Origin: Ascarosepion bandense
Taxonomy: Eukaryota; Mollusca; Cephalopoda; Sepiida; Sepiidae
DNA: 64,000 nucleotides
Reading direction: 5' to 3'
Assembly: GCA_037127315.1 (NCBI GenBank)
Contig: JBBBDQ010001294.1
Coordinates: 2,939,001-3,003,000 of the forward strand
Position 1 is the first letter of the stretch; each line of letters starts with the position of its first letter. Position numbers and translations under genes: made by a program. A model generated the notes under the pieces. The model was not told the origin of the DNA, made no database searches, and saw only the letters and a program-made list of their open reading frames with translations. Positions 44,543 through 54,539 of the stretch are shown here, piece by piece.

Positions 44543-45088
44543 GGAGTAGATAAGTTTGCTGATCGTCCGGTTCAAACTCCTCCTCGGCCTTTGAAAACGG
44601 AGAAGAAAATTGTTTTTTGTATAGGATTAGATTGCCGGTTCTTTCTAAAGTCTACTATCGCCCGGTTCACACCTTACCTACATCTATTGAACAGGTGAAG
44701 AGGCTCATCACTTGTTTCCTGTTTAGGTTGTGGTTTCCGGTTTTTCTCTTTTCCAATCTTTTCACTCTTTTTTTTTATTTTTATTGTTTTTCAATTGGAG
44801 TAGATAGACTAAACTATCGCCCGGTTCACACTCCACCCACGTCTATTGAACAGGTGAAGAGGCTCATCACTTGTTTCCTGTTTAGGTTGTGGTTTCCGGT
44901 TTTTCTCTTTTCCAATCTTTTCACTCTTTTTTTTATTATTTTTTTTTTTTTCAATTGGAGTAGATAGACTAAACTATCGCCCGGTTTACACTCCACCCAC
45001 GTCTATTGAACAGGTGAAGAGGCTCGTCTCTTGTTTCCTGTTTAGGATGTGGTTTCCGGTTTTTCCCTTTTCCAGTCTTTTCACTCTT
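44543..45088 (+). repeat. Tandem 5'-end units of LINE family A
   Basis: Units of about 160 bp start with GGAGTAGATAGACTAAACTATCGCCCGGTTC (landmarks GGAGTAGATAG at 44797 and 44957, and CTATCGCCCGG at 44656, 44814 and 44974). A more diverged partial unit begins at 44543. Each has TGAACAGGTGAAGAGGCTC, TTGTTTCCTGTTTAGG and CCAATCTTTTCACTC. The same motif begins the 5' UTR of the young LINE at 22.68 kb (single unit there). Tandem 5' monomers act as promoters in some LINEs; that is inference here. Confidence 0.88.
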
Positions 45089-45156
45089 ACGTAGCCCCCT
45101 GCGCATCAGTGACGTTTTCGCCTTGCTTGGGGTGATATGATTAAAAAAAAAAAAAA
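45089..45156 (+). mobile_element. 3' end of LINE family A joined directly to 5' units
   Basis: ACGTAGCCCCCTGCGCATC, then CCTTGCTTGGGGTGATATG and 14 A residues. It follows the third 5' unit with nothing of the ORF between. The young LINE has CTCTACGTAGCCCC where this has CTCTTACGTAGCCCC. The whole 44543-45156 block thus looks like a small non-coding deletion derivative that kept both ends. Confidence 0.85.
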
Positions 45157-45234
45157 TTCAGCTCTGTATTTCTAACATCTCCGCTTAAACTCTGAGATTT
45201 TATTTACTATTTATTTACTATTTTTTCTTCAGTA

Positions 45235-45275
45235 GGAGTAGATAGATTCACCTATCATCCGGTTAACACTTTTGA
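45235..45275 (+). repeat. Isolated 5' end piece of LINE family A
   Basis: GGAGTAGATAGATTCACCTATCATCCGGTTAACAC is a diverged unit start (landmarks GGAGTAGATAG and CTATCATCCGG), cut off after about 40 bases. Confidence 0.6.
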
Positions 45276-45985
45276 AATCATAAATTTTAAATCAAAGTTT
45301 GTTTCGCTTGCCTCGCAAAAACTCCAATTCTGAGATTAAAAATTACCAAAAATCAGGGAGTTATTCACATTTCATAAGTGTGGATGACATTCGAGGTCCT
45401 TACCAGGAATTTTCTATTCTACAATTTAAAAAATAATCTCTTTTTGACTTGTTTATCGGAGTGAGCGCGAAATAGCTCACCCGAGCCACCCACACTTGGG
45501 GCGATCGCAAAGATCAAGCCAACTGGAGTGCAATGTAAGAGCCTTGCTTTGAGAAGATGTGGTGTGAATTTTAGTCAATATATTTTTTATTTTTATTTTG
45601 TGGGGAATTAATGTTTTGGGGTGAATTAACAGTAAATAACCTTTTTTAAGTATTATTCTCCTTTTGAACCAGATCACTAATCTGACTTCTTTGTTGATTT
45701 GACACACATTTTCACAAGTAATTAATACCACTATGAATATGGCGTCGCCGTCATTTGGAAACCGAACACGCTAATTGGTTCGACAGGAAATTTTATGTCT
45801 TCGCTATGAGCCAATCGTGTAAATCGGTGCACACACAACATATTGTTAGATCGATTTGCTATTAAACGCCGTATTGCATACGCACTGAACTATTCTCAGT
45901 GCAGTTTTCTCCTCACTCAGGCATTAAGTTAATTAAAATTTTCTCATATTGTCTAATTTTCGAAGGTAATCTTTTAACTGTTGCT
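45276..45985. other. Unrecognised stretch, partly CpG-containing
   Basis: The part 45735-45900 has several CG dinucleotides and two ATTGG/CCAAT motifs (CTAATTGGTTCG and GAGCCAATCG), which might be a promoter. The 84-codon frame 45731-45477 is not recognised. Confidence 0.35.
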
Positions 45986-46530
45986 ATATATTTTGTACAC
46001 AGCCCACAACGTACATAGACTTGCACTTCCCCCTGTTCTTTGTCGCTCAACATTTATCCTCTTGGGCTCTCTCCCAAAACCCGCTACGCCATCCACTTGT
46101 TCATGGCCATCAAATATGTCTCGCGCTGCTTTCCTCTGTCCCTCTATCCGTCCTGCGAGTATTAGATTCTCCAAACCCTCCTTCCTCATTACGTGTTCCA
46201 GGAATCTCAGCTGCCTCTTTCTGATGTTAAATATAAGTTTTCTTGAAGAGATTCATTTAACATTCTCTGTCATACAGAAGGACAGATATTACATAGTAGT
46301 CCAGTACCCTTTGTTTCCAATGAGATTTTACTGTCTCTTAGAACTCTGGTTAGCTTTTGAAATGCGGCCTTGGCCATACTAATGCGTCTTCGGAGCTCAC
46401 TGTCACACTTTCCATCCTCTGTCAGAATGCTTCCCAAGTATTTAAATTTCTTCACTTGTTTTATTTTAGTTTCCTTGACCTATAGTTGGTATTTTGGGGA
46501 CTTATTTTTTGCTGGTGACCATACATTCAT
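45985..46530 (-). pseudogene. RTE-like LINE fragment
   Basis: The minus strand carries VKKFKYLGSILTEDGKCD, ELRRRISMAKAAFQKL, TRVLRDSKISLETK and MRKEGLENLILAGRIEG, matching the C-terminal region of the ORF at 35.3-36.5 kb. A piece is missing between the last two. The frame is broken. Confidence 0.8.
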
Positions 46531-46639
46531 ACAAAGATATTAGAACGTAAATTCATCATCTAAATTAGTGATTTCAATTAAAAGTATACGAAAGACAAGT
46601 ATGCCTTCAATATGTATTTTTAAGTGAAGAAAAAGTATT

Positions 46640-47362
46640 TTGGCGTTACATAAGGTATCTAAAGAGTGTGACAAGAAAGGACTATAAATAAACTTCAAGA
46701 AAATCAAATGTATGATCATCAGCAAAAATAGCAACCCAAAATGCCAAATAAAGATGGGTGATACTAAAATCAAGCAGGTACAAAAATTTAGATATCTGGG
46801 AAGTGTTTTAACAAAAAACAGAAATCCGAAGGCGAATTGGCATAGCAAAGGACGCGTTCCAGAAGCTGAGTAGAGTATTAAGAGACAGGAAAATTTCGCT
46901 AGAAAAAAAAAAAAAGAGTACTGGATTGCTATGTGATGTTAGTTCGTCAATATGGTAGTGAATGCTGGACAGTATCATCAAAGATGAAGGAAAAACTTGA
47001 AGCAACTGAAATGTGGTTCTACAGAAGGATGTTGCGGATAGCATAGATCGAGCAATGATGAAGTTTTAGGAAATGATAGAAACGAAAAGGAATTTCATAC
47101 TGAGCATCAGGAAGAGACAGCTAAAGTTACTGGGACATGCAATGAGGAAGGAGGGCTTGATGAACCTCTTTCCAGATAGAGGGCCAAAGAGACAGAGGAA
47201 AGCAGTGGATAACATATTTGAAGGGCCTGAGCAGGTGGATGACAGAATGCGGGTTGCGTGGTGTAACAGGAGAAAGCGTGCTAAGAGCCACCAGGGATAG
47301 GGAGACGTGGAAAGCCATGATCGCCTACGTCCTGAAAGGACAAGGCATATAGAAGAAGAGAA
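46640..47362 (+). pseudogene. RTE-like LINE fragment, opposite orientation
   Basis: Plus-strand pieces: [52 protein letters not shown] and ATRDRETWKAMIAYVLKGQGI followed by AGAAGAAGAG. It is head-to-head with the fragment at 45985-46530, which shares only part of its range, so they are two insertions or one inverted duplication. Confidence 0.8.
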
Positions 47363-48950
47363 TTGACCAGTGCGAAATTTTTCAGCTACAGACCTTGCTA
47401 TAACGTTATCACAATGTTGGGAATGAGCGGTCAGTCTGGCGTCAGAAAAACATTTGACTGTCACGTTACAGTGACATCTCTAACCAGAATATAATGTATC
47501 GACATCATTGCAAGAATGTTCAGTGTTAGCCGTAAGTTATATATACAAATTTTATTTTATTATTTTAAAAAATGTTGCTGCCAAAAGGCCTTCTCTCTTG
47601 TTGTATAAAAGTCTTCTTTCGGTAGGTACTGACCTGAGTTTCAGTTATTCAGAAAATTTAGACTCACCTCTCTCTCACTATTCAGGATGTTATTAGAGTT
47701 TGTGACCACGTATCTTATTGGTCAGTATATACGAACAAATTTACTTAAGCTAGAATGAATATTCTTAAATTTTGGCAGGATTTAAACACTGAGCTGAAAA
47801 AGATATACATTTGTAAAAAAGCTAACACTAACCTTCTGTTCTTGGTATTTCCTCAGTCCACACCGGGGTTGACAAGACAGATAACTGACATCTTCGTCTT
47901 CCGAAATATACTATTCCCCATTTTACGGGTTTTGAAATTTATTGTGTTGTGTAAATATAACGGTTTTTAGTTTAATAGAGAGGGTTATTTCTAAGACCTT
48001 CTTGCAAACTACCTCACAGACGTTTCTGGGTCGCAGTCATTTTTAAGTCTCCCTTTACACAGTTCGTTTTTGAGAAAATTTCTCAGAAATACTTTCCTTT
48101 TAAGCTGCCTAATCTCAGGAGATTTTTCACTGTAACGTAAAATTTCTCTTGTCTTTCTGTGGCTGGCTAGTAACAGAACTTTCTTGATATTCCCTTGATA
48201 TCAATACCTTCTTTGATGTTGACCTGCCTTCTTTCCATGCTTTGTTTTTTTACTGCCTTATTATTTCCTCTTTTCGTCATTTTTAAAAATCCTTGTTTTT
48301 TTACTGAGTTGTAATTCCATTTTTTTGCTGGTGTTCCATTATCAGAAATTGTTATCCTCCTTTAATAGGTGCGCTTATTAAAGAAGGATTAAATTGTGTA
48401 ATTTTTTGTACCTTATAATGTTAAACTGTAAATAAACATGTTTTTCTTTTTAATATTTTACGCAGTGTTTGTCTTGTCTTTTATGGTTCCACATCTACAA
48501 ATGTGTTGCTATTTCTACTAAGTTTTTTGTGTTTGGCAGAAGAACTTGGAGTTGGTAGGAATAAAACTTTTATATATATTCTGAACAATATTATCTTCAT
48601 TAATGACTCTAGATGACTACTTTTTCTTGATGTCATTTCTTTATTTTAATGAGGATTTGAATTTACATACTGTCTTTTCTGTTATCTTACTTAACCCTCA
48701 TCATCTCCATAGTCATTCTTTACATTCAGTGAGGAAACATACTGTAGTATCTCATAACTCGTAAAAGACGAATGCGGCAGAAACCCACTGACACACTAGG
48801 GATAGCCAAAGAAAATAAAGAGATCAGTTCCAGGCTTTTTGCACGCACAAGATACATCCCCCGCCTACGCTATCTTTATAAGGAAGGAACTTTCGGTTAT
48901 GCGGTTAATGATGTCAGTAAATCAGTCATAAGTGGTTATTTTTTGTTAAA
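47363..48950. other. Largely unrecognised stretch with one foldback fragment
   Basis: 47835-47950 (CTCAGTCCACACCGGGGTTGACAAG and CCGAAATATACTATTC) is a partial copy of one arm of the foldback element at 50988-51428. No gene is seen elsewhere; the 115-codon frame 48772-49119 runs into a LINE end and is not recognised. Confidence 0.45.
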
Positions 48951-48954
48951 TGTA

Positions 48955-49206
48955 ATCGCCTCTTCCACTCTAATAGTTTCTTTTCTCACACTTCCCGTTT
49001 GTGCAACTCATTTGCTTGCTTCCCTGATAGCTATAATTTTCAAAAGTTTAAATGCAATGACAATTGTCATATTCTTTTTATTCGATTTCCATCCACCTCT
49101 TATCATTTCTTTCACATAATCTCTACCTTGTTTTTTCTCTCCCTGTAACCCCATGCGTACGAGTGGCGATTTTGTTTTGCTTGGGATGAAATGATTATAA
49201 AAAAAG
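48955..49206 (+). pseudogene. LINE family A, 3' end fragment
   Basis: Matches the young LINE from its SNSFFSRASRLWNSL region to the end: TAGTTTCTTTTCTCACAC, TTGCTTCCCTGATAGCTA, then CTGTAACCCCATGCG and TTGCTTGGGATGAAATG before an A-rich tail. The frame is broken. Confidence 0.85.
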
Positions 49207-49290
49207 AAATTAATATTCGCTAATTAGCATTAATTATTTTGGCATCAATAGACTGTGAGAGTTCGCTTTACTAACATTGTTTTTTTTACT

Positions 49291-49602
49291 TGTGCGTGCG
49301 TTGTGGTGCAGTGGGTATCGGCTCGGAATGAGAAATCTGAGAGCCGAGTTCAAATTCCAGTTGAATTCTTTGCATTCACTTACGCGCAAATACCCTCGGG
49401 AAAGGTATAAATTCGTCTCTTCCCTCCAGTTATGGGCTAAATAACAGGACAGATTGGGTTCTATAGCCTTGGCAGGCAACCAATCTACCGCAAAAAGCAA
49501 TAGCAACCTAGTGTGGGATAATCTTTTTCCCAGTCAGTCTTGTATCGGAAGAGACATGATCGCCCAAGCATGTATCACGTATAGTACTTAACTGACTGAC
49601 TG
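49291..49602 (+). mobile_element. SINE type 1, full-length copy
   Basis: Head GTTGTGGTGCAGTGGGTATCGG and GAGTTCAAATTCC (A and B boxes), body TTACGCGCAAATACCCTCGG and GGCAACCAATCTACC, tail GACATGATCGCCCAAGC and ACTTAACTGACTGACTGA. It retains many CpG sites, so it is one of the younger copies. Confidence 0.92.
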
Positions 49603-49749
49603 AAATAATTATATCATGAACATTGGAGAAATTATAAGCCTAGTCGCCCACAATGACTGCATCTGTGGGATTAGGTGGGAATTCTTAGAGAAAACGTGGC
49701 ATTATGGTTCCTGTATATGGCATTGTTGTGTAAATGAGAGTTGTCAAGC

Positions 49750-49985
49750 TCTCTCTCTCTCTCTCTCTCTTCAGGTAGAGAGCGAGTGAGTCGGGGGTAT
49801 GTTTACGAGCAGAAACTAGGCTGAGAAATATAGACAAGTCCGATCCTGCTTATGCGGGAGCTGGGAAATTTTTGCCGAGTGTACGCGCTCGAAAACCCCT
49901 CATTAAAAACTGACCTTATGTCGCATCCCAACTCAGTTAGGAGGACCTGGGTAAATACCCAATGTTGGGTAGATGTTTTGGTGAA
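49750..49985. repeat. Diverged relative of the 241-bp unit
   Basis: It starts with (CT)n, then shares CCTTATGTCGCATCC and a small GGGTA...TACCC hairpin with the same placement as in the 43.25-43.70 kb units. The remainder is weakly similar. Confidence 0.4.
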
Positions 49986-50141
49986 AGGATCAATATATGA
50001 ACGTGAGGGTTATTGATTGAGACTAAGTTAATGATAGTACAGGTGAAGATCAGCTTTTTCCTTTCCGCATTTTTGTCCTTGTGGCGTGTTTGTACAATAA
50101 ATATCTTAGAATTAGTCCTTATAGTATACTAAAAATCGTTG

Positions 50142-50167
<26 letters not shown>

Positions 50168-50173
<6 letters not shown>

Positions 50174-50370
50174 ATTAACTTATAGAACATGTACATAATG
50201 TTGTTTATATATATGTGTCCGCTACAATCTTTCGACATTCTTTCGACATTCTTTCGACATTCCTCCTGAAGAGACATTGGAGACCCAATCTCGAAACAAC
50301 CATATGATTGTAGAGGACACATATATATATATATAAACATTATGTACATGTTCTAAAAGATAATTTATAA
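50168..50370. repeat. Foldback element 3
   Basis: Arms 50168-50229 and about 50307-50370 are mostly complementary: TTATAAATTAACTTATAGAACATG against CATGTTCTAAAAGATAATTTATAA, and CTACAATC against GATTGTAG. The centre has three copies of TCTTTCGACAT at 50228-50260 and then CTGAAGAGACATTGGAGACC. TA tracts lie in each arm. Confidence 0.75.
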
Positions 50371-50467
50371 TAAATATTCACAGCTCTATATATATTATGT
50401 ATCGAGCACTGTTTTAAATTAATGTTTCGGACGTTGGGAAAAAGTCTCTCTTCGTTCTGTACTCACT

Positions 50468-50500
<33 letters not shown>

Positions 50501-50503
<3 letters not shown>

Positions 50504-50785
50504 ACGTTGAATACACGTTGAATACACCGGTTCTCGCTCGATCAGCGAAGTTAAGCAACGTTGAGCCTGGTCAGTATTTAGATGGGTTCCCGCTTGGGAA
50601 TATCAGGTGCTGTAAGCGTTATTGACGGATGTGCGTTGTAGTGCAGTGGATTGCGGCTCGGAGGGGGAAATCGGTGAGCCGAGTTCCAATTCCAGTCGAA
50701 CACTTTGCATTCACTTATGCACTGGTACCCTTGGGAAAGGTATTAATCCGTCCCTTCCCTCCAGTTAAGGGTTAAATAACTGAAG
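50501..50785 (+). mobile_element. 5S-rRNA-headed chimeric SINE, copy 3
   Basis: 50501-50616 is the best preserved 5S-like module: CACGTTGAATACACCGGTTC, GAAGTTAAGCAACG, GATGGGTTCCCGCTTGGGAA and TGCTGTAAGC. It includes an 11-bp duplication (ACGTTGAATAC). A short linker leads to a tRNA-like head (TGTAGTGCAGTGGATTGCGG, then GAGTTCCAATTCC) and SINE type 1 body (CCCTTGGGAAAGGTATTAATC). Both pol III promoter types (5S-like and tRNA-like) are thus present. It is not a functional 5S gene because of the duplication and substitutions. Confidence 0.88.
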
Positions 50786-50951
50786 TGTGTTCTTCATGCG
50801 ATCTGTGGCAGAGGTTTGCACCGATTGTTTGTTATCAGCAGTTCCAAAAATTGTGGATGGTGCTACACAATCATTCACCACTTTAAACAATTCTTTGTGT
50901 GCTAGTCTAACCGAGTTAGACGCTCATACGTCGAAATCGACGGGAGAGTCC

Positions 50952-50984
<33 letters not shown>

Positions 50985-50985
50985 T
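50952..50985. repeat. (TAA)n microsatellite
   Basis: About 11 TAA units, ending just before foldback element 4. Confidence 0.9.
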
Positions 50986-50987
50986 AT

Positions 50988-51428
50988 AACAATAAATTTC
51001 AATAGGGGAATAGTATATTTCGGCAGATGAAGATATCAGTCGTCTGTCTTGTCAACCCCGATGTGGACTGAGTTTGTGTCAGAAATACAAATTTCGGTCA
51101 GACGAAAGGCACGAGACAAGGATCAGGGGAGGGTGTAAGTTGTTTGTCTTAAAAGGAAGCCGTTTTATCAAAATAAAACCCCAATATTAATCATATAACC
51201 CCAAATTAATGTCATAAATTAAATATTCGGGTTTTATTTTTATAAAACTTCTTTACAATATGACAAATACTTTTCACCCTCCCCAGTTCATTGTATCGTG
51301 CTTTTCGACTGACCGAAATTTGAATTTCCGACACGAACTCAGTCCATACAAGGGGTTGACAGGACCGACGTTATTTTTCTCTACCGAAATATACTATTCT
51401 CATATGAGGTGATTCGAAATTCATTGTT
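50988..51428. repeat. Foldback element 4 with ~200-bp arms
   Basis: The left arm (50988-about 51190) and right arm (about 51225-51428) are diverged reverse complements. Paired landmarks: AACAATAAATTTC/GAAATTCATTGTT, ATAGTATATTTCGG/CCGAAATATACTAT, TGTCAACCCC/GGGGTTGACA, GACTGAGTT/AACTCAGTC, AAATTTCGGTCAG/CTGACCGAAATTT and CAAAATAAAACCCC near the centre. A single-arm fragment lies at 47835-47950. No ORF. It looks like a long-terminal-inverted-repeat MITE or foldback transposon. Confidence 0.85.
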
Positions 51429-51574
51429 TAATAAATATTCGCTATGTATTTAAGTGTCTTTCTGGGGTCTTTTTGTGCATCATTTCTAACATTTTATAAT
51501 TTTTAATATATTACTAGGATCCACTTGGATTATTTACTAAGAAAAGTTTTCTTACCACGGATTGTTTAACGTTA

Positions 51575-51575
51575 C

Positions 51576-51610
<35 letters not shown>

Positions 51611-51612
51611 AT
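51575..51612. repeat. (TA)n-(TG)n microsatellite
   Basis: TA units followed by TG units at the 3' end of the minus-strand SINE that follows. Confidence 0.85.
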
Positions 51613-51935
51613 TGAGATGAGGTATTTACACTATTTACATTATTTGGACTGTTGTCTTCATCTTTGTTACTATATTCATGAAGTTTCGGTGGTTGTACGC
51701 GCAAACTTTTTTCAGGTGCTTGGAATTTTAAACTGAACCATTTATTTCGTTTACCGGGTAGAGTGTTCTAGTGCCACAAGCCATGCCTCTTCCAGATGTC
51801 TCAGTACTAGTTATCTCTCTTTAATTTAACTCTCCAAGTTTTTGTTCACCTCTGCTGTAGGCAGGTATTGAACTCACAATTCTTTGGGTCACTGGATTCA
51901 AACAATGCTTTTATCCACTGAGTCACATGTTCTTG
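51613..51935 (-). mobile_element. SINE type 3, near-complete copy
   Basis: The minus strand starts with a tRNA-like head: GTGACTCAGTGGATAAAAGC (A-box-like) and GAGTTCAATACCTGCC (B-box). It continues through GTGAACAAAAACTTGG and GGCATGGCTTGTGG to GATGAAGACAACAGTCC and AATGTAAATAGTGTAAATACC. It is about 320 bp, unrelated in body to type 1. Other copies are at 1.5, 11.3 and 60.4-60.7 kb. Confidence 0.75.
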
Positions 51936-53823
51936 AGGATCTGGAAGAGCCATAGCTTATGGAACTAGAACAATCAACCTTACAGAAATCGGAAATATCT
52001 GAGAGTTTCGAGGTATTATGGACAGAGTTAATACTAAATTGCTATCTTTAAGCACTTGCTCATTTTTGTTTAGTTTAGTTTTTTGAATGAGGATACATGC
52101 CTTCATTTTTGTACATCAGTATGGAATAGATACGTGGTAAAATTATTAGCGTTCTAATCATTCTTATTCAAGCTTATTTGCATGGTTACTATGCGGTGTT
52201 ACAAGCTCCGGCACCAGTATTAACACCGACATATGTATTTACAAAGTTCTTTCAATTCTCTTTGAAAGATGGGGGATAAAGACAGCTGGGCTTGTCCACA
52301 AGATGAAGCAGTTCCCAAAACTCAGGGCGGGAGGAAGTCATTGGGCAGTCAAGCTGTAGTGTGCTCGGAACAGAATTAACGCGAACCTTTCTTGTGAATA
52401 ATCAGGTTTGGCCACGCAGGCTTGCATGGTCGCTAATGGAAGTCGTTTCTGAAAGTAACCTAATTTTTAAAATTGAATAATTTTGAGTGAATCAAGGCAC
52501 ACGGTGGCATGAAGGTTTTGGTTGGCGCGAGATGTTGATGCTGGGTGAAGTAAGCACCAGACACCATTCCCCTGTACAAGGCCCCGGTCTCTGGCTCCTT
52601 CTCACTAGTCGGACACAACCAGTATCTTTGGTCGAGAGAATCAAATCGACGCTAGGTCTGTCAGAGGACGCATTTATCAAACGATATGCCTAATTCTTTC
52701 GTATGATGAGCTGCAAATATTCAAATATCATTACGCCACATATACCGTGGTTTAGGATAAAGAAAGATAAGCGGGGATTGGGAGTATGTTGGGTTTCTGA
52801 AGGTCGTTGGTTCAGTTGCTTTTGTTCTATAGGAAAAATGTCGGCTCAACTCTTTCATATTCTTACGATCTTATAGAAGATATTTTCTTAGATTTAATAA
52901 TAGCTCAACAGTCGCTACCATTTAATACCACCTAAAAGATGGCGTCGAAGAGTGAAACAAAGATAAAATAATTAAAAGAAATATGAAGAAACGGTTTTTT
53001 ATGCTCGATTATTTTATTTCTTTCTTTTTAAAACGAAAGTCTTTTTTGCGTATTTCTTAAAAAAATCATTCAATCATTTCTTTTCTTTCATTCTCTTTCT
53101 TCCTCGCTTTCCGTCTGTTTCTATTTCTTATTCTCATCTCCATCTTTCTTAACTCTTTCTAATTCTTTTTTGTGCTGAGTTTAGTAATGTCTGTTTTCCG
53201 TCACAACCATTTTATGCATTTTGTTCTTTGCCATTATCATCTTTTGTTGTTGTTTCTTTGTTTCATTTCACTTGAATTTAATTCTCAGCTCCCAGACCAA
53301 CCCTCTCTTGTCACTCTTAGATGTGCAACGTAGCCGACATGCTTCGGCTTCTTTCTTAGTCATTTACTGTTACTCTTTAAAGTTCCATTTTTCTTTCATG
53401 TACCAATTCATTCGTTCCTTTATTTTTTTAGCTTCTTGCTTTCTCAGCCGAATAACTTTTTTTTTCGCCCTTTATCCTTAACTAACTCATATTAAATTTT
53501 AACCATAGAGAAAGGCGGGAAGGAGAGAAAAAAAAACTTGAAAGGAAATAGAAAAATCAAGAAATGAAAAAGACAAAAAATTCCAACGAATGAATAAACC
53601 ACCTTGTTTTTCTCAAACCGAGCGTCAATTTTTATTAATTTCTCTATTTCCTGCTTGACTTAAAATGCATTTTATTTTATTTTTGCTGTTTTTTTTTTTT
53701 GTTTTTTTTTTCTTTGCTCTTTACTCTGCCGTTTTTCTTCCACACAAGAAGCAAACGAATTCAAGGGGCGAAAAAGAAAAAAAGAATACTATACTGAAAT
53801 GGCATTGCTGTTGTGATGATCAC

Positions 53824-53854
<31 letters not shown>

Positions 53855-54535
53855 CATGAAACCAACGATTGTGATTGGAGAAAGAGCAATATTCTTTCTT
53901 TAAATCTTGATTAATTTCTGGCCTTTCTATCGTCGAATAAACTGTGTATAAATCATTTTCGCTTCAAATAAGATGTCTCTTTTTTCTCTTGCCAGCTCCA
54001 TTTTACCAGTTGGTGTTGGCATTGAGCAGAAGTGATTCTTTTGGCGCTTTAGTTCTTTATTTTCTGTTTATTTTTAGCCAAAATAAAGAAAAGACGAAGA
54101 AAAAGAACATTTCAGTTGAAGAATACAGAAATTATTCGAGACTGTTCACCAAGTGTTAAAAAAAGAAATGTAGAGAAAAGAAAGAAACAATGTCTTATAT
54201 TCGATGTTCACGGGGATAAAATGTTAACCGTTTTAGATTTCAATTTATTTTTGTTCTTAGGCGATAAATTTGATTTTCAATATGCTTGCAAAAGAAAAAT
54301 GTAATTCTCTAGCAGTAAAAGCAAGAAATTGATGAGACACGTTTGACTTTATGAGATTGTCTCACTGTAAATTATCTTTATTTACTAAATTTCATCCAAT
54401 ATAAAGCGTGAGAGTCACTCAAGGTAGGGGTTAGTGAAAATGGTTAGCATTAATGAGATTAATGAGATTTAAGAGATGGCGATAGGAAAGAGAAATTATG
54501 AGGATAGATAATGATTGACTTTTGACTAAAAATGC
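51936..54535. other. Largely unrecognised AT-rich stretch
   Basis: (TAA)n at 53824-53854 and T-rich runs at 53680-53712. An open frame of 68 codons at 52487-52693 (MNQGTRWHEGFGWREML...) sits in sequence richer in GC than its surroundings. I do not recognise it and cannot tell an exon from chance. No splice context is convincing. Confidence 0.4.
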
Positions 54536-54539
54536 TTCA

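Noticed and set aside
50501..50616. Functional 5S rRNA gene
   Set aside because: Internal duplication, substitutions in the box C region and fusion to a SINE body make it a SINE module; no T-run terminator follows the 5S part.
52487..52693. Single-copy coding exon of 68 codons
   Set aside because: Composition is gene-like, but nothing in the sequence identifies a family, and both strands are open over the same interval; not enough evidence.
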